Assembly (NCBI RefSeq): GCF_950295315.1
Contig: NC_080175.1
Coordinates: forward strand, 89,428,161 to 89,492,160
Direction of reading: 5' to 3'
Source of the DNA: Erinaceus europaeus
Taxonomy: Eukaryota; Chordata; Mammalia; Eulipotyphla; Erinaceidae
DNA length: 64,000 bases
A program made the translations under genes and the position numbers. Position 1 is the first letter of the stretch. Each line of letters starts with the position of its first letter. The notes beneath the pieces are model-generated. The model worked only from the letters and a program-made list of their open reading frames with translations, was not told where the DNA came from and did no database searches. This document shows, piece by piece, positions 10,509 through 22,204 of the stretch.

Positions 10509-11806
10509 CATGGGGAAAGCAGAGTCTCTTCAACAAATGGTGTTGGAAACAATGGGTTGAAACATGCAGAAGAATGAAACTGAATCACTGTATTTCACCA
10601 AATACAAAAGTAAATTCCAAGTGGATCAAGAACTTGGATGTTAGACCAGAAACTATCAGATACTTAGAGGAAAATATTGGTAGAACTTTTTTCCGCATAA
10701 ATTTTAAAGACATTTTCAATGAAACGAATCCAATTACAAGGAAGACTAAGGCAAGTATAAACCTATGGGACTACATCAAATTAAAAAGCTTCTTCACAGC
10801 AAAAGAAACCACTACCCAAACCAAGAGACCCCTCACAGAATGGGAGAAGATCTTTACATGCCATACATCAGATAAGAGTTTAATAACCAACATATATAAA
10901 GAGCTTGCCAGACTCAACAATAAGACAACAAATAACCCCATCCAAAAATGGGGGGAGGACTTGGACAAAATATTCACCACAGAAGAGATCCAAAAGGCCT
11001 AGAAACACATGAAAAAAATGCTCCAAGTCTCTGATTGTCAGAGAAATGCAAATAAAGACAACAATGAGATATCACTTCACTCCTGTGAGAATGTCATACA
11101 TCAGAAAAGGTAACAGCAGCAAATGCTGGAGAGGGTGTGGGGTCAAAGGAACCCTCCTGCACTGCTGGTGGGAATGTCAATGGGTCCAACCTCTGTGGAG
11201 AACAGTCTGGAGAACTCTCAGAAGGCTAGAAATGGACCTACCCTATGACCCTGCAATTCCCCTCCTGGGGATATATCCTAAGGAACCCAACACATCCATC
11301 CAAAAAGATCTGTGTACACATATGTTCTTGGCAGCACAATTTGTAATAGCCAAAACCTGGAAGCAACCCAGGTGTCCAACAACAGATGAGTGGCTGAGCA
11401 AGTTGTGGTCTAGATACACAATGGAATACTACTCAGCTGTAAAAAATGGTGACTTCACCGTTTTCAGCCGATCTTGGATGGACCTTGAAAAAATCATGTT
11501 GAGTGAAATAAGTCAGAAACTGAAGGATGAATATGGGATGATCTCACTCTCAGGCCGAAGTTGAAAAACAAGATTAGAAAAGAAAACACAAGTCGAACCT
11601 GAAATGGAATTGGAGTATTACACCAAAGTAAAAGACTCTGGGGTGGGTGGGGAGAATACAGGTCCATGAAAGATGATGAATGACATAGTGGGGGTTGTAT
11701 TGTTAAATGGGAATCTGGGGAATGTTATGCATGTATAAACTATTGTATTTACTGTTGAATATAAAACATTAATTCCCCAATAAAGAAATAAATTATTAAA
11801 AAAAAA
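10509..11806 (+). pseudogene. L1 ORF2 C-terminal third plus short 3' UTR (second L1 lineage)
   Basis: A 5'-truncated L1. The 142-codon frame 10574-11002 and the 172-codon frame 11046-11564 together match the ORF2p C-terminus. They include the cysteine-rich segment (residues 20-42 of the second frame, [18 protein letters not shown]) and [17 protein letters not shown] stop ends the first frame and a frameshift in a nearby A-run separates the two, so no ORF2 product is possible. After ORF2 the 3' UTR is only about 240 bp and ends near AATAAAGAAATAAATTA and poly-A. That tail differs completely from the long 3' UTR of neighbouring copies, so this is a separate lineage. The cysteine-rich residues it keeps suggest moderate age. 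Confidence 0.88.
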
Positions 11807-11807
11807 A

Positions 11808-12392
11808 ATTACCCTTTAGTCACTATCATGCCACCCCATCAGCTGGGGCCCTAGTTCGGGAGTCCTGAGATTCCCAAATGACATGATGGGCCTAGACCTC
11901 AAATAAATCCCTTTTTCCATTGTTACTGGCCATCTCTATCAGTAACAACACAATAGACCCCTTTGGGCCCGCATAGAACCTTGCCCTCAACTTGGATCAA
12001 CAACAGTAGAGGAACGTTCCAATCCTCTGAAGGAAGGATGGACACCATACTTTATGTTCCACTTGAGGAAGATGGGTCATGAAATTGGGGCCGCTTGGAA
12101 CATTCCTGCTCGTGACCACAGAATGTGAGCTCAGATATACAGGGATGCAGAGGTCACATAGACTCCTATGCTGAATATGAGCCCCATATCTGATCAAATC
12201 AATGGGGTTTACAGTCACCTACTGCACCCCATAATGCCCCTTGGTCCATACTCCCGGTGGGGTAAAGAATAGGAAACTATTAGGGGAGGGGATCAGATAT
12301 GGAGTTCTGGTGGAGGGAATTGTGTAGAGTTGTACACCTCTTATCCTATGGTTTTTCTCAGTGTTTCCTTTTTTATAAATAAAGATAAATAA
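11808..12392 (+). mobile_element. L1 3'-UTR fragment (long-3'UTR lineage) with internal deletion
   Basis: Starts CTTTAGTCACTATCATGCCA and CCCCATCAGCTGGGGCCCTA. It runs to TTTACAGTCACC, then jumps to ACCCCATAATGCCCCTTGGT, omitting roughly 500 bp found in other copies. It ends with CCTATGGTTTTTCTCAGTGT and ATAAATAAAGATAAATAATA. Confidence 0.82.
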
Positions 12393-12424
12393 TAAAGTAG
12401 AGGTGATCCTGCTTAGTTAAATAA

Positions 12425-12570
12425 GTAAGGATAAGGCTAGGCTACCATTTTGCATTATGGCTATGCAAAGAGACTCTCATGCCTGAGGCTTTGAATTCCC
12501 AGGTTCAATTCGCCCATAAAAAGTAAGTAAATAAATAAATAAATAAACAGATAGATAGATAATTAAAAAA
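12425..12570 (+). repeat. Type C SINE
   Basis: GCATTATGGCTATGCAAAGA, CTCATGCCTGAGGC and CCCAGGTTCAATTCGCCC are followed by an AAATAAAT/GATA tail. The GAGCAGTGCTCTG portion is absent. Confidence 0.75.
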
Positions 12571-13122
12571 GAAACAGGCTGGAGGTATGGATTGAACTGC
12601 CAATGTCCAGTTCCAGTGGAGAAGCAGTTGCAGAAGCCAGACCTTCCACCATCTGCATCCCACAATGATATCGGGTCCATACTCCTAGAGGGTAAAGAAT
12701 AGGGAAGCTTTGGGTCTGGACGGTGGCACAGCAGGTTAAGCGCACGTGGCACAAAGTACAAGGACGAGCATAAGGATCCCGGTTCTAGACCCCAGTTCCC
12801 CACCTGCAGGGGAGTCACTTCACAGGTGGTGAAGTAGGTCTCCAGGTGTCTGTCTTTCTTTCCCCCTCTCTGTCTTCCCCTCCTCTTTCCATTTCTCTCT
12901 GTCCTAGCCAACAATGATGACATTAGTAACAACAACAATAATAACTACAGCAATAATAAAAAACAACAAGGGCAACAAAAGGGAAAATAAATATAAAAAA
13001 ATTAATGAATAGGGAAGCTTCCAATGGAGGTGGTGGAACATGGGACTCTGGTGGTGGCAACTGTATGAAATTGTAAGCCTGTTACCTTATGATCTTGTTA
13101 ATCATTATTAAATAACTAATAA
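12571..13122 (+). mobile_element. L1 3'-UTR terminal fragment split by a SINE
   Basis: GAAACAGGCTGGAGGTATGG through CAAGAATAGGGAAGCTT-type sequence is interrupted by a type A SINE at 12711-13007. It resumes as CCAATGGAGG and GGCAACTGTATGAAATTGTA, then TTAAATAACTAATAAAAAAT. It is the fourth L1 3' end in the same orientation within 3.6 kb. Confidence 0.8.
12711..13007 (+). repeat. Type A SINE inserted in an L1 tail
   Basis: The complete family order is present. AATAGGGAAGCTT occurs at 12698-12710 and again at 13008-13020, a 13-bp perfect TSD created from the L1 sequence. The SINE is therefore younger than that L1 copy. Confidence 0.92.
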
Positions 13123-13169
13123 AAAATAAGAAATGCTACCTGAGTCTATCTTCTCATTTTTTAACTTTT

Positions 13170-13470
13170 TATCTTTTCTATTTTATTTATATATATATTT
13201 GAATATATATTTATTCCCTTTTGTTGTCCTTGTTGTTTTATTGTTGTAGTTATTATTGATGTCGTTGTTGTTGGATAGGACAGAGAGAATAGAGAGAGGA
13301 GGGGAAGACAGAGAGGGGGAGAGAAAGATAGACACCTGCAGATCTGCTTCACCGCCTGTGAAGCGACTCCCAGGTAGGTGGGAATATGGGACTCGAACCA
13401 GGATCCTTATACCTGTCCTTGTGCTTTGTGCCACGTGTGCTTAACCCGCTGCGCTACCGCCAGAGTCCTT
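13170..13470 (-). repeat. Type A SINE
   Basis: Reverse order with GTTGTTGGATAGGACAGAGA, GACACCTGCAGATCTGCTTC, CGCTTAACCCGCTGCGCTAC and a final GAGTCC at the tRNA-like head. Confidence 0.9.
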
Positions 13471-14796
13471 CTTTTTATATTTTTGGTATCATCACGCATC
13501 CAGGAGTTCTTACTCTTGAAGTCTGTGCATTAGATAAAGACAGAGATATAAGGAAAAGAGAGAGAGAGACAGAGAGAGAGAGAGACACTAAACCTTCCTT
13601 CAGTCTTGTGGCAAGTGAAATTTAGCCTTGGGCAGGTGATACGGCCCCTCTGAGGGGAGGTCTTTTTCCAGTCCAAGTCTGTACCTCTGTCCACAATATA
13701 CCTGCAGATCAGTGAACTGTCCAGATATTCCTGAACGTATCTATTTCTCAAGCTGAATGCCTCTGGTTTTCAACCTAGTCTCTTGCGTGATGGTTTTCCC
13801 CATTAATCTTTAATTAATACACTGCCTGTAAAGTGCATGTTTAAAGGATGCTCAGAGTGGTATGAGTGTGGACTGTTTTGCAGACAACCTATCACAGGGA
13901 GATGAGGAATTGAATGCATGTGTCAACAGCTGTACTGTAAACCATTAAGCCCCGATAAAATGACAGAAAAATAACAAGAAAGCAATGATTTAGAAATACT
14001 GTTTGTTTAATCAGCTGCATTCTATCAGAGAAGTACAGTATTTTGTAATACGTGACATTCGATCTTTCCCCCAAATGATAAAAACCTGTAAATATAATGA
14101 GCATAATAAATCCAGTAACTTATATTGAGGGAATTTTGAACAACTGTGTAATGTTACTGTGCTGCCAAATAGAATTCTAAGCCATGTGAGATGAAAATTG
14201 ATATCTTTTAGACACACGGTTTCAAAAATGTAGTCAATTAAGCAGTCATATATGAAAAATAGTAAGCTCAGAACATTTTGTTTCCTTTATGGTTATCTGA
14301 CAATTACCTGGCTGCTTTATTTAAGTTGTCTGATTTTTTGACACGGTATGTGCATTTCTGTATATATTTAAGTCTTAAAATCCTAGCCTGAAATATAAAA
14401 GAATGATTGTCTTAAAAGTTTTTGAATATATTCAGTTTTGTATATAGAGAAAAGTTGAAATTTAAAAAGGCCTATGTATGATGTTTGGTCTTTTCTTCTC
14501 TTGGCTATTTCTTACTTACAAGTAAGTGGGTTGATTTGCTTTCAAAAGAACTGCAACTAAAACATCTCCATGGCCTAATAAATCCTTCAGGTCTCAAAAT
14601 TCAATCTCTAAAATTAGAGATTAGTATCACCTGAGAAATGTTTTCTTGAGCAAATATATCAAACTGCCTCACTACTAGCAATACCCTTCTTCCTCTCCAT
14701 TCTTAAATCTACATTGATGTGAAATATGAGCGTGTCTTAAATCTGTGTCTTAACAATTACTCCCAGGGCTACCCATGTACGCTCTAGATTGAGAAG
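13471..14796. other. Mostly unassigned; possible old SINE scraps
   Basis: A (GA)-rich stretch at 13538-13585 and a minus-strand block near 13890-13960 (AATTGAATGCATGTGTCAAC, AAACCATTAAGCCCC) may be decayed SINEs. The rest shows nothing I can name. Confidence 0.4.
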
Positions 14797-14994
14797 CACT
14801 GAGTTGGGGGCCAGAAGGTGTCACATATAGTACTAAGTGCAAGAACCCATGCAAGGATCAGGGTTCCAGTCCCTGAATCCCCACTTACAGGGAAAAAGAT
14901 TCACAAATGATGAAACAGATCTGCAGGTGTCTTTCTCACTACTTCTCTTTCTTCCACTCCTCTCTCAATTTCTTTCTGTCTTATCCAATAAAAT
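14797..14994 (+). repeat. Type B-like SINE whose tail seeds a microsatellite
   Basis: GGGGGCCAGAAGGTGTCACA, a B-box-like AGGGTTCCAGTCCC and CAGATCTGCAGGTGTCTTTC are followed by a CT-rich block ending TTATCCAATAAAATGAAG. The tail continues directly into the GAG and GGAA repeats. Confidence 0.7.
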
Positions 14995-15197
14995 GAAGAA
15001 GAAGAAGGAGGAAGAGGAGGAGGAGGAGGAGGAGGAGGAGGAGGAGGAGGAGGAGGAGGAGGAAGAGGAAGGGAATAGGAAAGGGGATGGAGGAGAAAAG
15101 GAGGGGGAGGGGGAAAGGAGGGAGGGAAAGGGGAAGGAAGGAAGGAAGGAAGGAAGGAAGGAAGGAAGGAAGGAAGGAAGGAAGGAAGGAAGGAAGG
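14995..15197. repeat. (GAG)n/(GAA)n then (GGAA)n microsatellite
   Basis: About 75 bp of GAA/GAG triplets, a G-rich purine bridge, and about 65 bp of pure GGAA tetramers. Poly-Glu, poly-Lys/Glu/Gly and poly-Pro/Ser frames across it are composition artefacts. Confidence 0.95.
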
Positions 15198-15199
15198 CA

Positions 15200-16375
15200 A
15201 GCAGACCAGGAGCAATGGATTTGTAGCACTTGCACAGAGCCTCTGTTTCCTCTAACAACGACCAAGGTTTATAATGTAAAAATCATTCTTTTTAATTGTT
15301 TTTATCTTAATCTAGCTAATCTAACAATGAGGAAACATACTCTTTTGAATGACAATTACATGAACCATTTATTTTGATCTTCATTTTTTCTGCAAATGCA
15401 ATTTTCACTTTAATCATGTTTTTCAATTAAAAAAATCTTTCTTTGGTATTTCTTACAGTGTAGAAACATTGGCACCAAATTTCCATCGTTTTTTCTGTAT
15501 TTTTTAGCTTTGCTCTTTCCACAGTTTTATCTACTCATTTTACTTAAGAGCCTTTAGAATTCCCAGAAATCTTAGTTAAAATGAATAAAATATAGAACTG
15601 AATTCACGGGAAGTAAGAAAATTGTTTCTTTTATTGCTGAAATGGAAGTCATACTCTTACTCCTGAATTATCTCTACTACATTTCTATCTGACCCACACA
15701 CAATAAAGCAACTTAACTTTTAATACTTGGGGGATAATTACAGTTCTCTGTTAGACATCACATATTAGATATGTGAAAAAATATATATGGTGTTTTATGT
15801 ACTCAATATTGCAATAGTTTATTTTTTGACTCTTACCACAAAATTATATAGAAGTTACGGACAATTCATGATTTTTTTGCAGTATGCAGTGATCATGTTC
15901 TTTATCATGCTTAAAATCTGCAGTATGTGTGGTAATGTGACAAGATTAGAATTTAGATCTTGTTTAAGTAAGGTAATTTTCTCCATTTATGAGGAGTGTT
16001 TGCCTCTCTGACACAGAAATGAAAAAAAAAGAGTATTGTAATACACGAAATACCTAATGATAACGAATTAAGTGGGCTCAGAAGGATTAAGCTTTAATCA
16101 GGTGAGTTGAGTTTTTGGAAATTACAGTTTGGGAAAGCATAAGAAATGTTTTTCAAAGAAAATTTTCAAAATAAGTTTCTTTTTGTGGAATGATTTATTA
16201 CTATTTTACATTTTGAGTTAATTATAAATTCTGGAGTGTTTAAAAATTTAGGATTTATGATAAAGCTTAATCATGAACTCTGAGAGACTTGATGAAAAGG
16301 GTCAAATATATTTGCATTTAGGTCACCATAAATTTTTAGTATTAGTACTATGATTCAAAAATAAAATTGATGAAC
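15200..16375. other. Unassigned AT-rich sequence
   Basis: No gene or repeat family recognised beyond the trailing SINE-like words AGGAGCAATGGATTTGTAGC at its start. Confidence 0.45.
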
Positions 16376-17560
16376 ACTCACACCTCTGGACATCTAATCT
16401 TCAACAAAAGGTGCCCAAACTATCAGTAGGGCAGCGTCTCTTCAACAAACAGTGTTAGAAAAATTGGATTGAGATGTGCAGAAGAATGAAACTGAACCAT
16501 TTAGCTACACACAAAATTAAATTCCAGAAGGATCGAGGACTTGGTATTTAGACCAGAAACTAACTATGAAATACTTAGAGGAAACTATAGGTAGAAATCT
16601 TTATCATATAAATTTTAAAGGCATTTTCAATGATACAAGCCCAATTACAAAGAAGACTACATCAAATTAAATGGCTTCTGCACAGCAAAAGAAACCACCT
16701 CCCAAAGAGCTCTTATAGAATAGATTTTATATGCCATACATAAGACAAAAGGCTAATAAGCAAATATATAAAGAGAAAACTCAGCAACAACAATAACAAC
16801 AACAACAAAAAGACTCCATCCAAAACTGGGGAGATGACATCAACAGAATGAATATTCACCATAAAAGAGATCCAAAAGGCCAAAAGACATGAAAAAATGC
16901 TCCAAGTCATTGATTGTCAGAGAAATGCAAATAAAGACTACAATGAGATACTACTTCACTCCTATGTCATTATGTCAGAAACAAATACAATAACAAATGG
17001 TGAAGACATTGTACGGGCAAAGGAACCCTTCTGCACTGCTGGTGGAAATGTAAATTAGATCAACCACTGTGGAGAACAGTTTAGAGAACTCTTACAAGGC
17101 TAGAAATGGACCTACCCTATGACCCAGCAACATCTCTACTGGGGATATATCTTCAGGAATCAAACATACTGATCCAAAAAGAAGTGTTTATACCCATGTT
17201 CATAGCAGCTCTATTTGTAATAGCCAAAACCTGGAAACAACGTAAGTCTCCAGCAACAGATGAGTGTCTGAATAGGCTATAATATATTTATATACACACA
17301 CAATTAATACTACTAGATATTTAAAATAGTGAGTTCACTTTCACTTCATCTTGGAAGGAACTTGAAAGGAACTTGAAAGGATCAGGTTAAGTTAGATAAG
17401 CCAGAAAGAGAAGGATAGATATGGGATGACCAAACTCATAAACAGCAGTTGAAATGTAAGACCAGAAAGGAAAACACAAAGCAGAACTTGGACTGGATTG
17501 CAACAAAAAGAACATAAGTGGACCTTGGAGGCTTAATAAATTAGACCAAAAAAGGCATCA
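16376..17560 (+). pseudogene. Decayed L1 ORF2 C-terminal region
   Basis: Parallels 10.5-11.6 kb: CACACCTCTGGACATCTAAT, GAAGAATGAAACTGAACCAT, TTAAATGGCTTCTGCACAGC, CTGCACTGCTGGTGGAAATG, AATAGCCAAAACCTGGAAAC. Multiple indels and stops break every frame and no A-rich end is clear. It is clearly older than the copy at 10.5 kb. The remaining sequence allows no product. Confidence 0.8.
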
Positions 17561-17774
17561 GTATGTTTAATACACAATGATGAACTAGATTTCAGTATGC
17601 AAAATAAGTATCCAGAATATACTAACTAGATTACACCCTGAATAAGCATAAAATAATTTTACGTCATATGCAATGACATTTGAAATCTTTTTCCATAGAG
17701 TGAGGTGAAGAAGCTAATTATTTCATATGGGAAGAATTCAAGCTTTATTTATTTATTCATTTAATTATCTTTTG

Positions 17775-18022
17775 GTCTGATAATGCTCTAGCTAAAATTG
17801 AATGAGGAAGGTGGGTTGCCATTTTACCCTGTAGAGTGCACACATTACCAAGTCCAAGGACTTAGGCCCAAATCTCCAGGTACCAGAAGGGAATGCCTAG
17901 AAAGAAAGAAATTTTACACGTGGTAAAGTGTACTATGATGTCTCTGCTTGCACTGCCCTTCCTCTCTTCCCTCACTCTACCCTCTCACTCTCTTGCCCTA
18001 TATCAACTAAAAAGAATAAAAC
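17775..18022 (+). repeat. Diverged type B-like SINE
   Basis: AGTGCACACATTACCAAGTC and a degraded B box are followed by a CT-rich block (CTTCCTCTCTTCCCTCACTC) and a TATCAACTAAAAAGAATAAA tail. Confidence 0.55.
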
Positions 18023-18044
18023 AAAAACAAAAAAAGATGACTGT

Positions 18045-18194
18045 CAGTAGCACTGGAGTTGTGCAGGTTATGAGTCCTAGCAATGATACCTAAGGCACAG
18101 AAATCTCAGGTTCAATCCATGACACCATCATTGTACCTAGTTGAACTTTGCTATTGTGAAAGAACAAATAAATATATAGAATAAAAGAAAAAAA
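18045..18194 (+). repeat. Diverged type C-like SINE
   Basis: GTTATGAGTCCTAGCAATGA and CTCAGGTTCAATCCATGACA are followed by TTGAACTTTGCTATTGTG and an A-rich tail. Confidence 0.55.
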
Positions 18195-19780
18195 AACTAG
18201 CAATTTATTAACTGATACCAGACTGTACTATCAAATGGAGATTGTTTCCTCACAGGTTTGTGAAATATAAAAGTACTAGTTAAACATGTGTTTTGCATTC
18301 CCACCCCCCAAGTTTCAAGTGCCTAGAATGGTATAATTCTTTGTTAAGCATTCCATGTGTGTTTATTAGTGACCTTGCTGTTAGAAACTTTCTAAGTTTG
18401 ATAGTGAAGAGTAAACCTTTGCTTTTTTTCTACACAGGATGTTTCATATTATTGCTTCTTATTGTCATTTGCCATAAAATGATTATTAACTTCTTTATTG
18501 AATGATAGTTCTGAATCTAAATATTTAAGTGCCGTTACACCAGCAGTTAAAAGCGAAAGGTCATGGACTATCAATCCATTCTAGTTTAGTTTTTTTTTAA
18601 TCTGTCCCCTTTTATGCAAATATTTGAAAGGCCTAATGTCACAAAATGTATATTTAATAACATTGCAAGTGATGAATTCGTTTACTTCATCTTTTTAACT
18701 GTTAAAATTCTTCATAATTTAAGTATCCTTGATTTATTTGTATTTTATTTCTAGTTACAAAATAACCTAAAATGTAAAGGTTTATAACATTATGTGATAG
18801 ACATAGTATAAAACTCCAAGGTAGATATTTCATTTATACATTTTAAATATTAAATAGATGAATGAGATACATATGGAGAAGCTTTGGTTTTGATTGTCAA
18901 GAAGAAAGTGAATGAAAATGAATGGGATGCAAAAGGTGTATGGGATTGTACATTTGCTTGTGTCCTGATAAAAAATAAATCAATGACAGTTTTTCTTTAG
19001 AAGAATTCTGTGTTTTCTCTAGGGTACATACTTCTGATGAAATTGATTTTTCTCAATCACTGTCAGAGTTGTTCTGTGTATTTCACTAACAGCACAGCTT
19101 TCTCATAGGGAAATTTTTATGAAATATTCCCAGGTGAGAATAGATTGGACATGTAGCAAATTGAGGTGTATCAATCAAGACATTCCTTTTACAGATGATG
19201 CTAAGAATAAACTTGAAAATGAACATATAAACATTTTTGTAGATGATGCTAGAGTAATTAAACTTTCAAAAACACAAACTTGCGATGATGTATCTTTATA
19301 TATATAAGAGTTCATTTTATATGTGTGTACAAACACACAAAATTAGTCATATAGAATAATTTAAATAATAAAATTGCAACACATGTTAACATGTAACTTT
19401 ATATCATTTAATTTGTATAATTAATACCTATCAATAACCATTAGTATTCTCTAAATGTTTTAGTTTTTGTCTCTTCCTGGGCACCATTAAGCACTAGCCA
19501 CATGATTCATTTTAACTAGAGAAGTGAGAGAGCAGATATGATAGTTTCATGCTTTAACATGGAAGTTTTCCCATGCTTCAACATTCATGGAACATATTAT
19601 GTGATATGACATTATCATTAATATGGACCTTTTAGTTGTTGATATAATCCCAGTCCTTTTTACAAAGTGAACAATGAGATAGTTGCATTGAATTTAAGGC
19701 AATTAAACTGGTTAATCCTACAGTTCACATACCCTAGATTCTCTAGTAGCATAATGAATGCAAAATGGGGTTTGTTTTGT
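18195..19780. other. Unassigned AT-rich sequence
   Basis: No repeat or gene recognised. Short frames at 18.3 and 19.1 kb lack motifs. Confidence 0.5.
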
Positions 19781-19784
19781 TTGA

Positions 19785-20790
19785 ATGAAGACTGTTCCTA
19801 ATGGAGATGACCAGCAGTGGTGAAGAGAGGGATCTGTTAGAGGTCTAGGCCCACCATGTCTATGTGGTAATCCTAGGATCCCCTGACTAGGGCCACAAAT
19901 GATGGGGTGGCCTGGTAGTGACCAAAAGAGCCATCATTAAAGTATGCCAATCTCTCTCTTGCCCTTATCCAACTTTCGTAGTCCTTCCTTTATCTGACAA
20001 GGCTAGCCTCAGAGTAATTGAAGGAAGTGAAATGAGAAATAGGTGAGAAGCATATCTAGGACTAAACAGAAACTATTTGATTAAGAACTTTATGATGTCT
20101 TCTTTATGTCTTTCTACTTGTGTGCTGAACTTAGTGAGTGACTGCAAATTATTGTGCACTTTTAAGGTATATGTTTCCCCCTAGCTTATAGATACATGTA
20201 CACATGTGCTCTATTTCAGGGGCTCTGGTCTATATCTAGGTTATGTGGCTTTGTAGCTGTTGGGCTTAGGCAAAAATTAGTGAAGTCACAGGTGCCTTGA
20301 ACTATACCTAAAATAGACATCCTAGCTTTTTCCAAAATGGGGATCCCAAATTTCATCTGCTATATCCTTACCTTTAAGTTCCTGATTATTAGACACTTTG
20401 TTCTGCTTTATATCTTAATGCTTTTCAGCCAGCAACTTGCAGATGCTGTTATTTGGCCAACCTGACTTCCTTGGGCACAGGACCTCACCCGTGTATCCTA
20501 GCACCCCACTTCTCCAGAACCCCCTGCTCCACTAGGGAAAGAGAGAAACAGGCTAGGAGTATGGATTCACTGCCCAACACTCATGTCCAGTGGAGAAGCA
20601 ATTACAGAAGCCAGACTTTCCACCTTTTGTGTTTCATAATGATCTTTGGTCCATACTCCCAGAGGGATAAAGAATAGGAAGCTTCCAAAGTAGGAGGTAG
20701 GATTCCGAACTCTGCTACAGGCAAAGGTATGGAATTGTACCCCTCTTGTCCTATGGTTTTGTTAATCATTATTAAATCAATATTTTTTTA
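19785..20790. mobile_element. L1 3'-UTR copy with inverted 5' part
   Basis: 19785-20253 matches the minus strand of the long L1 3' UTR (GGTCTAGGCCCACCATGTCT, GATGGGGTGGCCTGGTAGTG, GGTCTATATCTAGGTTATG). At about 20254 the orientation flips. 20254-20790 reads plus strand through CTGTTGGGCTTAGGCAAAAA, TGTATCCTAGCACCCCACTT and the terminal ATGGAATTGTACCCCTCTTG to an AATCATTATTAAATCAATA end. Inversion of the 5' portion with an intact 3' end is the signature of twin priming. I could not find a convincing TSD, so two independent insertions remain possible. Confidence 0.72.
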
Positions 20791-20794
20791 AAGG

Positions 20795-20935
20795 ATGAAG
20801 ACTGTTGGAGTTGGGAATAGGACAGTGGTTATGCAAGAAGACTTTCATGTCCAAGGCTCTAAAAAATCTCATGTTCAATCTCTTGTACCATCATAAACCA
20901 GAGCTGAGAAGTGCTCTGGAAAAAAAGAATGAGAC
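20795..20935 (+). repeat. Type C SINE
   Basis: GGACAGTGGTTATGCAAGAA, TTCATGTCCAAGGCTC and CATCATAAACCAGAGCTGAG are followed by AAGTGCTCTGG and an A-rich tail. Confidence 0.75.
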
Positions 20936-21610
20936 CTTTTATTTTCCCTCAACCATGTTATATATTCTTCTCTTGAGCTGTATTACAGCAATAATATAGT
21001 TAATTTAGTATTACATATTTATTCAAATGAAAAGTCATTATATCATTATTACTTGGTGCTTTGGGAATGAATATCATTTACTTATACACTAGTTTTTGAA
21101 TAATTCGATTTGTTTTGTACATAGAAAAACATATTAATGGAAAATTAATGTTAGCTGTCAAATCACTGAAGTTTGTGATCACACCTAATTGTAGCATTAT
21201 TTAGTCACTCCTGACCAAACCTTTGATTTAAAACTTTTCTCTGCTTATTTCTGTTGTTTTTAATTAACAAGCTAGAATAAAGCAAATATTTTGAAAAAAA
21301 ATTGAACTGTATTTTATAAGAGAATTTGTATCCTTTCATTTATCCTTTACTTACATGGAAGGACTATATGGACTCTTTAGAAGAATATGGAATAAAGAGT
21401 GTAGAGACTACATGGAAGTTCATGCAACAGAATTTCAATCATGACACTCAAAGTTTCCAAATTCAATTCTTGCACTACCATAAGCCAGAACTTAGTTATG
21501 GTCAAAAGTAAAAATATAATAAAAATAAAGAAATATGTAATGGTTTCATGCATATTAAATGTAAAGAACACTTCTAAGTACACATATGCTAAGTTGAATA
21601 TTGTAGGATG

Positions 21611-21657
<47 letters not shown>

Positions 21658-22204
21658 AAGAACTAATTAGTTAACACAATGATTGAAATATATTTCAAAA
21701 CATTTTGTGGCATTTTGATTACTAGCAAATCTCAACAACATTAAAGTTATTTTTTAAAAAGTAACTTTGACAGTTTGGAAATAGTTTCTGAGCTTCAATG
21801 GAAACTAAAGCAACATATAGTATATTTGCTCTTTATATTATTCATAATATAGGCAAACAGCCTTAAAATGCTTTAACTGAAGCCATAGACAGGATTCTGA
21901 AAAGACTTGCTGTCAGTAATAATCAATCTCAGGGATATTTAAAGAAAGTATAATAGAATTACTGCTCAGAGGGCACATAGCAATAACAGAATGCAGGAGA
22001 TTGTGTGTAATAGACAACAATGGATTATTAAAATCCTTGAAACATCATCTACAAAGAAAGTTATAGAAAAAACCCCTAGCTTTTCATACTGCAGGGTTAC
22101 TAAGCAACATATGTGTGTGTGTGTGTGTGTTGAGTTTAAGATAAAATCTAGACAACTTAAAGCCTTTATTTTATAAAAATGAATATTTCATACATTGAAT
22201 TTCC
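20936..22204. other. Unassigned sequence with a degenerate SINE and microsatellites
   Basis: 21385-21540 keeps a type C trace (CATAAGCCAGAACTTAGTTA). 22112-22130 is a short (GT)n. The remainder is unassigned. Confidence 0.45.
21610..21658. repeat. (AT)n(AG)n compound microsatellite
   Basis: About 13 AT units followed by about 12 AG units. Confidence 0.95.

Noticed and set aside
14837..15265. Several overlapping frames with poly-Glu, poly-Pro or FLPS repeats
   Set aside because: They read through the GAG and GGAA microsatellites and a SINE.
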